From Clostridiales bacterium (lineage in GTDB: Bacteria > Bacillota > Clostridia > Christensenellales > Borkfalkiaceae), in the NCBI GenBank assembly GCA_022508285.1, contig JAFLVN010000001.1:1-64000 (forward strand): a stretch of 64,000 bases of DNA. The letters run 5' to 3'. The notes under the pieces were generated by a model. The model did not search any database, was not told where the DNA came from, and saw nothing but the letters and a program-made list of their open reading frames with translations. The position numbers and the translations under genes are program-made. Positions 60,317 through 64,000 of the stretch are shown piece by piece. The number at the start of each line of letters is the position of its first letter. The first letter of the stretch is position 1.

Positions 60317-60987
60317 AAATAACAATATTGACCCTGTTCCCCGAAATGTTCGCACCTCTTAGCGAGAGCATACTCGGCAGGGCGCAGAATGCGGGAAAAC
60401 TCAATATATCCGTGGTAAACATACGGGACTATGCCGAAAACAAGCACTCAAAGTGCGACGATTATCCCTTTGGCGGCGGTGCGGGAATGGTGATGATGCC
60501 CCAGCCCGTCGGCTCGGCAATCGAGGCGGTTGACCCCGAACATAAGGCGCACAGAATTTACCTGTCACCCAAGGGTCAGACCTTTAAGCAGAGTAAGGTG
60601 TTCGAGCTGTTGCAATACGAGCACCTCGTATTGCTGTGCGGACACTACGAGGGCATAGACCAGCGGATAATCGACCTGTATATCGACGAGGAAATTTCAA
60701 TAGGCGACTACGTTTTAACGGGCGGAGAGTTGCCCGCCATGGTAATTGCCGACTGCGTTGCGAGGTACGTAGACGGAGTTATCTCCGACGGCTCGCTCGT
60801 AGACGAAAGCTTTGCCTCGGGCGGGTTGGAATATCCGCAGTATACCCGCCCCGCAGTGTACAAGGGGGTTGCCGTGCCCGACGTTCTTTTGAACGGCGAC
60901 CACAAAAAGGTGGACGAATGGCGGAGGGAGCAGAGTGAAAAGCTCACGCGCTCACGCCGTCCGGACCTATTGAAGGAGGACGAATGA
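60313..60987 (+). CDS. trmD: tRNA (guanine37-N1)-methyltransferase TrmD
   Basis: A 224-aa SPOUT knot methyltransferase. Conserved MKITILTLFPEMFAPL, the YPFGGGAGMVM motif and the SAM knot ISIGDYVLTGGELPAMV. The start is TTG overlapping the rimM stop, chosen by conservation; coupling is likely. Overlaps rbgA by 4 nt. Confidence 0.96.
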   Translation: MKITILTLFPEMFAPLSESILGRAQNAGKLNISVVNIRDYAENKHSKCDDYPFGGGAGMVMMPQPVGSAIEAVDPEHKAHRIYLSPKGQTFKQSKVFELLQYEHLVLLCGHYEGIDQRIIDLYIDEEISIGDYVLTGGELPAMVIADCVARYVDGVISDGSLVDESFASGGLEYPQYTRPAVYKGVAVPDVLLNGDHKKVDEWRREQSEKLTRSRRPDLLKEDE

Positions 60988-61838
60988 AAACTATTCAGTG
61001 GTTCCCGGGGCATATGACAAAGGCAATGCGCATGATGCAGGATAACCTGTCGCTTGTAGACGGGATAATCTTCGTGCTCGACGCACGCTGCCCGGCAGCT
61101 TCCTTCAATCCCAAACTCAAAAAATTAGCCAACAATAAGCCCGTGCTGTACGTTTTAAACAAGGGCGACCTTGCCGACGGACGTGCAGACGCACTCTTGA
61201 ATATAATCCGCAAAAAGGGTGCGGAAGCGGTTAAAATAAATGCTGTAAATTCCAACTCACGCAGGGATATTGCGGGTGCAATTGAAAAATTAGTGGCAGA
61301 AAAGCGTGCAAAGGCGTTAGAGAAAGGCTGCAATAAAACGTTCCGTTTTATGATTGCGGGCGTACCCAACACGGGCAAATCCACACTCATAAACCTGCTT
61401 GCGGGCAGCCGCCGCGCAGAGGTCGGCGACAAGGCGGGCGTAACTCGGGGAAAGCAGTGGATCCGCTGTGAAAGCTTCGAGCTTTTGGATACCCCCGGCA
61501 CAATGCCGCCCGCATTCGAAAATCAGTACCTTGCGGCGCACCTCGCCTTTGTAGGAAGCATAAACGACGATATCCTCGATTTGGACGATATCGCCCTGCT
61601 TTTACTTAAAGAATTGCAGGAAAAGTACCCCCAAAGACTTTTCGAACGCTACGGCATAGACGGTGGAACACCGAACGAAATGTTAGATAAGGTGTGCGAA
61701 AAGCGGGGTTTTAAACTGCGTGGAAACGAATACGACTACGAGCGTGCAATCCGTGCGGTTGTAGACGATTTCAGAAAGGGCAAGCTCGGTCGCATAACTT
61801 TAGATACTGCCGCAGATATTGAAGGGCTTGATTTTTAA
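60984..61838 (+). CDS. rbgA: Ribosome biogenesis GTPase RbgA (YlqF)
   Basis: A 284-aa circularly permuted GTPase for late 50S assembly. Motif order is G4 (LNKGD, about 57-61), G1 (GVPNTGKST, about 127-135), G3 (DTPG, about 171-174), as expected. The C-terminal ANTAR-like helical domain is present. ATGA overlap with trmD. Confidence 0.96.
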   Translation: MKTIQWFPGHMTKAMRMMQDNLSLVDGIIFVLDARCPAASFNPKLKKLANNKPVLYVLNKGDLADGRADALLNIIRKKGAEAVKINAVNSNSRRDIAGAIEKLVAEKRAKALEKGCNKTFRFMIAGVPNTGKSTLINLLAGSRRAEVGDKAGVTRGKQWIRCESFELLDTPGTMPPAFENQYLAAHLAFVGSINDDILDLDDIALLLLKELQEKYPQRLFERYGIDGGTPNEMLDKVCEKRGFKLRGNEYDYERAIRAVVDDFRKGKLGRITLDTAADIEGLDF

Positions 61839-61842
61839 GAAT

Positions 61843-62439
61843 ATGGATAAATTAGAGTACGAAAGAGAGCTTATAGCTAAGGGCTATAAATACATATGCG
61901 GCGTGGACGAAGTTGGCAGAGGTCCGCTTGCAGGTCCCGTTGTTTGTGCGGCGGTAATAATGCCGCTCGACAGAATAATAGAGGGCGTGGACGACAGTAA
62001 AAAGCTGTCGGCAAAAAAGCGGGAACAGCTTGCAAAAGAGATACAAAAAACTGCGATTGCCTGCCATATATCACTTATCGAACCGAAAATAATCGACGAA
62101 ATCAATATTTTAGAGGCCACAAAGCTGTGTATGAAAAATGCGGTGGAGGGGCTAAATATAAAGCCCGACTTTGTAATTACCGACGGCAATATGAAGCTCG
62201 ACATAGCTTTTCCGCAGATGAGCATAGTAAAGGGCGATGCAAAGAGCTATACCATAGGCTGTGCCTCTATCGTTGCCAAAGTATTCAGGGACAGCCTTAT
62301 GGACGAGCTTGCCGTAACTTATCCGCAGTACGATTTTTCGAGCAACAAGGGCTACGGCACGTCAAAGCATATTGAGGGAATAAAGGCGCACGGCCTGACC
62401 CCGATACACAGAAGAAGTTTCACCAAGAACTTTGTGTAG
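61843..62439 (+). CDS. rnhB: Ribonuclease HII
   Basis: A 198-aa RNase HII that removes ribonucleotides from DNA. Catalytic D22-E23 in GVDEVGRGPLAG, a third Asp in VITDGNMKLD and SIVAKVFRDSLMDELA are visible. The ATG at 61843 lies 4 nt after the rbgA stop; an earlier start inside rbgA is rejected. Confidence 0.97.
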   Translation: MDKLEYERELIAKGYKYICGVDEVGRGPLAGPVVCAAVIMPLDRIIEGVDDSKKLSAKKREQLAKEIQKTAIACHISLIEPKIIDEINILEATKLCMKNAVEGLNIKPDFVITDGNMKLDIAFPQMSIVKGDAKSYTIGCASIVAKVFRDSLMDELAVTYPQYDFSSNKGYGTSKHIEGIKAHGLTPIHRRSFTKNFV

Positions 62440-62559
62440 CCATACCTTATATTATATATAAGTTTGATTTGCTCTAACGCCGGTCAAGTAGAAAAGTCAT
62501 AAAGATACTTGGGTCAACGGCACGTTGTGTGAAAATTGCGATACACCCCCTAAAAACAG

Positions 62560-62588
62560 TTGCAATTTAAAAAAGTGTGTGTTATTAT
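62560..62588 (+). promoter_or_regulatory. rplS promoter and short leader
   Basis: TTGCAA, 17 nt, TATTAT, 67 nt before rplS. The leader has CCC-4 nt-GGG. Upstream, 62478-62525 holds an imperfect stem (GCCG and CAAGTA with TACTTG and CGGC). Confidence 0.65.
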
Positions 62589-62655
62589 AGTCTTCGACTT
62601 CGGGCAGTCCTCTACCCCAAAAGGGCAAGAATGTCACGTTTAAGGAGGTAAAGTC

Positions 62656-63000
62656 ATGAAAGGTTTAGTTGAAGCCATTGAAAGGGAAGGCATGAAAAAG
62701 GAAGTTCCCGTATTCAATGTAGGCGACACCGTTAAGGTCGGCTTCAAGGTCATCGAGGGTACAAAAGAGAGAGTACAGAACTTCGAAGGCGTTGTAATCG
62801 CTAAAAAGCACGGTGGAATCCGTGAAAGCTTTACGGTAAGAAGATTATCCTTCGGCGTAGGCGTAGAGAGAACGTTCCCTCTGCACTCGCCCAAAATCGC
62901 CTATATAACCGTTGTCCGCAAGGGCAAGGTAAGAAGAGCTAAGCTCTACTACCTGCGTGGGCTCACCGGTAAGGCTGCTAAGATTAAGGAAGTGAAATAA
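62656..63000 (+). CDS. rplS: 50S ribosomal protein L19
   Basis: A 114-aa L19 at the subunit interface. Core [20 protein letters not shown] and [16 protein letters not shown] are intact. AAGGAGG precedes the ATG. Own promoter and terminator. Confidence 0.98.
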   Translation: MKGLVEAIEREGMKKEVPVFNVGDTVKVGFKVIEGTKERVQNFEGVVIAKKHGGIRESFTVRRLSFGVGVERTFPLHSPKIAYITVVRKGKVRRAKLYYLRGLTGKAAKIKEVK

Positions 63001-63001
63001 T

Positions 63002-63035
63002 AAAAAAGCTCCCACTCTATGTGGGAGCTTTTTTT
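63002..63035 (+). terminator. rplS terminator
   Basis: AAAAGCTCCCAC with GTGGGAGCTTTT and a 5-nt loop, then T-run to 63035. Confidence 0.94.
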
Positions 63036-63058
63036 ACAAATGAAAATAAGGATTATTT

Positions 63059-64000
63059 ATGTTTTCCAAAATTTTGAGTTATGCGCTGAATGGGCTCGAG
63101 GGCGTTGGCGTTGAAATAGAGACGGATATAAACAAGGGCATGGTTTCCTACGACTTGGTGGGACTGCCCGATGCGGCTGTCAAAGAGAGTAAGGAGCGTG
63201 TGCGCTCGGCAATAAAGAACAGCGCATTTATATTTCCCATCAATAAAATCACAATAAACCTCGCCCCTGCCGACATAAAAAAGGAGGGTTCGCAGTACGA
63301 TTTGCCCATTGCAATCTCCCTTTTAAAGGCGAGCGACCAGCTTCTTTGCGACACGGACGGCATAATATTTTTGGGTGAGCTTGCGCTTGACGGCGCACTC
63401 CGCCCCGTTACGGGGCTGCTGCCCATACTCATTTCGGCAAGAAACAAGGGCTTTAAGCGGTTCGTCATACCTGCGGCAAACGCCAACGAGGCAAGCTATA
63501 TCGAGGGGCTTGAAGTGTATGCGCTGTCCTCTTTAAAGGAAGTGGTTGCTTACGTAAATGGCGAAGCGCAATTTTCCCCCGTCGCCCACCGTGGTTACGC
63601 TGCGGTAAGGGAACTTAAAAATTACGACTACGATTTATCTCTCGTCCGTGGGCAGGCGGTTGCAAGGCGAGCCTTAGAGATTGCCGTTGCGGGCGGTCAC
63701 AACATTCTATTTGTCGGTCCTCCGGGCTCGGGCAAGACGCTGCTTGCAAGGTGTATTCCCACAATCATGCCCGATATGACGTTCGACGAGGCGTTGGAAG
63801 TCACAAAAATTCACTCTGTTGCGGGCGAGCTTTCGGAGGAGGGGATTGTATCGCTCCGACCGTTCAGAACTCCCCACCACACAGCTACAACCGTATCTCT
63901 CTGCGGCGGAGGTAACAATAAAATCCGCCCGGGTGAAATCTCAATGGCGCACAAGGGTGTACTCTTTTTGGACGAGCTTCCCGAGTATTCTCGTCATACG
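63059..64000 (+). CDS. ComM/YifB-type Mg-chelatase-like AAA+ protein, 3' end cut by window
   Basis: The first 314 codons of a YifB/ComM protein, open to the window edge. The N-terminal Lon-protease-like fold is seen in VSYDLVGLPDAAVKESKERV and NLAPADIKKEGSQYDLPIA. The Walker A motif GPPGSGKT follows at about residue 220 and the Walker B GVLFLDELPE at about 300. ComM is a branch-migration helicase for natural transformation in Gram-negatives; the role here is unproven. AAGGA precedes the ATG. Confidence 0.93.
   Translation, partial: MFSKILSYALNGLEGVGVEIETDINKGMVSYDLVGLPDAAVKESKERVRSAIKNSAFIFPINKITINLAPADIKKEGSQYDLPIAISLLKASDQLLCDTDGIIFLGELALDGALRPVTGLLPILISARNKGFKRFVIPAANANEASYIEGLEVYALSSLKEVVAYVNGEAQFSPVAHRGYAAVRELKNYDYDLSLVRGQAVARRALEIAVAGGHNILFVGPPGSGKTLLARCIPTIMPDMTFDEALEVTKIHSVAGELSEEGIVSLRPFRTPHHTATTVSLCGGGNNKIRPGEISMAHKGVLFLDELPEYSRHT

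Overview
The window is a ribosomal-protein and housekeeping region of an anaerobic, low-to-mid GC Gram-positive bacterium of the class Clostridia. Evidence: the Firmicutes order of the S10/spc/alpha ribosomal operons including adk-map-KOW protein-infA-rpmJ, a Firmicutes-type L10 leader, rubrerythrin, a membrane pyrophosphatase, and strong sigma-A promoters (TTGACA, 16-18 nt, TATAAT). An uncultured gut lineage, perhaps Christensenellales-like, is inference; no 16S gene is present.

Layout. 1-5760: three tRNAs, then accessory genes (DegV protein, rubrerythrin, GH43 glycosidase, an HTH/DUF6809-like pair, a SecB-like chaperone, a metallo-beta-lactamase-fold protein). 5780-10410: rpmG-secE-nusG-rplKA, an inserted HTH/DUF6809-like pair, then rplJL behind an L10 leader. 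10430-16520: two lipoproteins and an EF-G paralogue occupy the place where rpoBC-rpsL-rpsG-fusA-tuf often lie; none of those is here. 16790-33530: the S10-spc-alpha run from rpsJ to rplQ. 33580-41220: small membrane protein, phosphodiesterase, cardiolipin synthase-like protein, MDR dehydrogenase-like protein, then rpmE, a fused DUF1385-PrmC gene and prfA. 41276-46983: two more HTH/small-protein pairs flank hppA, rpsB and tsf. 47060-54600: pyrH-frr-uppS-cdsA-dxr-rseP, a TPP-riboswitch-controlled thiamine transporter component and a YfbR-like nucleotidase. 54600-55510: an orphan DUF6809-like gene and an unidentified, strongly promoted and terminated RNA with a 15-codon ORF. 55590-64000: antiporter, ylxM-ffh-rpsP-khpA-rimM-trmD-rbgA-rnhB, rplS, and the start of a ComM/YifB gene.

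The most unusual content is between the genes. A dispersed element of about 120 bp (called family A here) occurs 12 times. Its end stem, middle stem and apical stem change sequence from copy to copy while staying complementary, so a folded rod is conserved rather than the sequence. Every copy lies sense to transcription, just downstream of a gene or RNA. A second element of about 100 bp (family B) occurs three times, each just upstream of the ribosome-binding site of secE, tsf or ffh, again with covarying hairpins. There is also a 282-bp element with perfect 21-bp terminal inverted repeats.

A second theme is four small HTH modules: a 66-77 aa XRE-type regulator divergent from a small protein. 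Inverted repeats lie inside or over the shared promoters, and several starts lie only 6 nt after the -10 box, which predicts leaderless mRNAs. Together with the unidentified RNA at 55.2-55.5 kb, these are the best candidates for undescribed biology. Everything here was read by eye, without database or folding searches.
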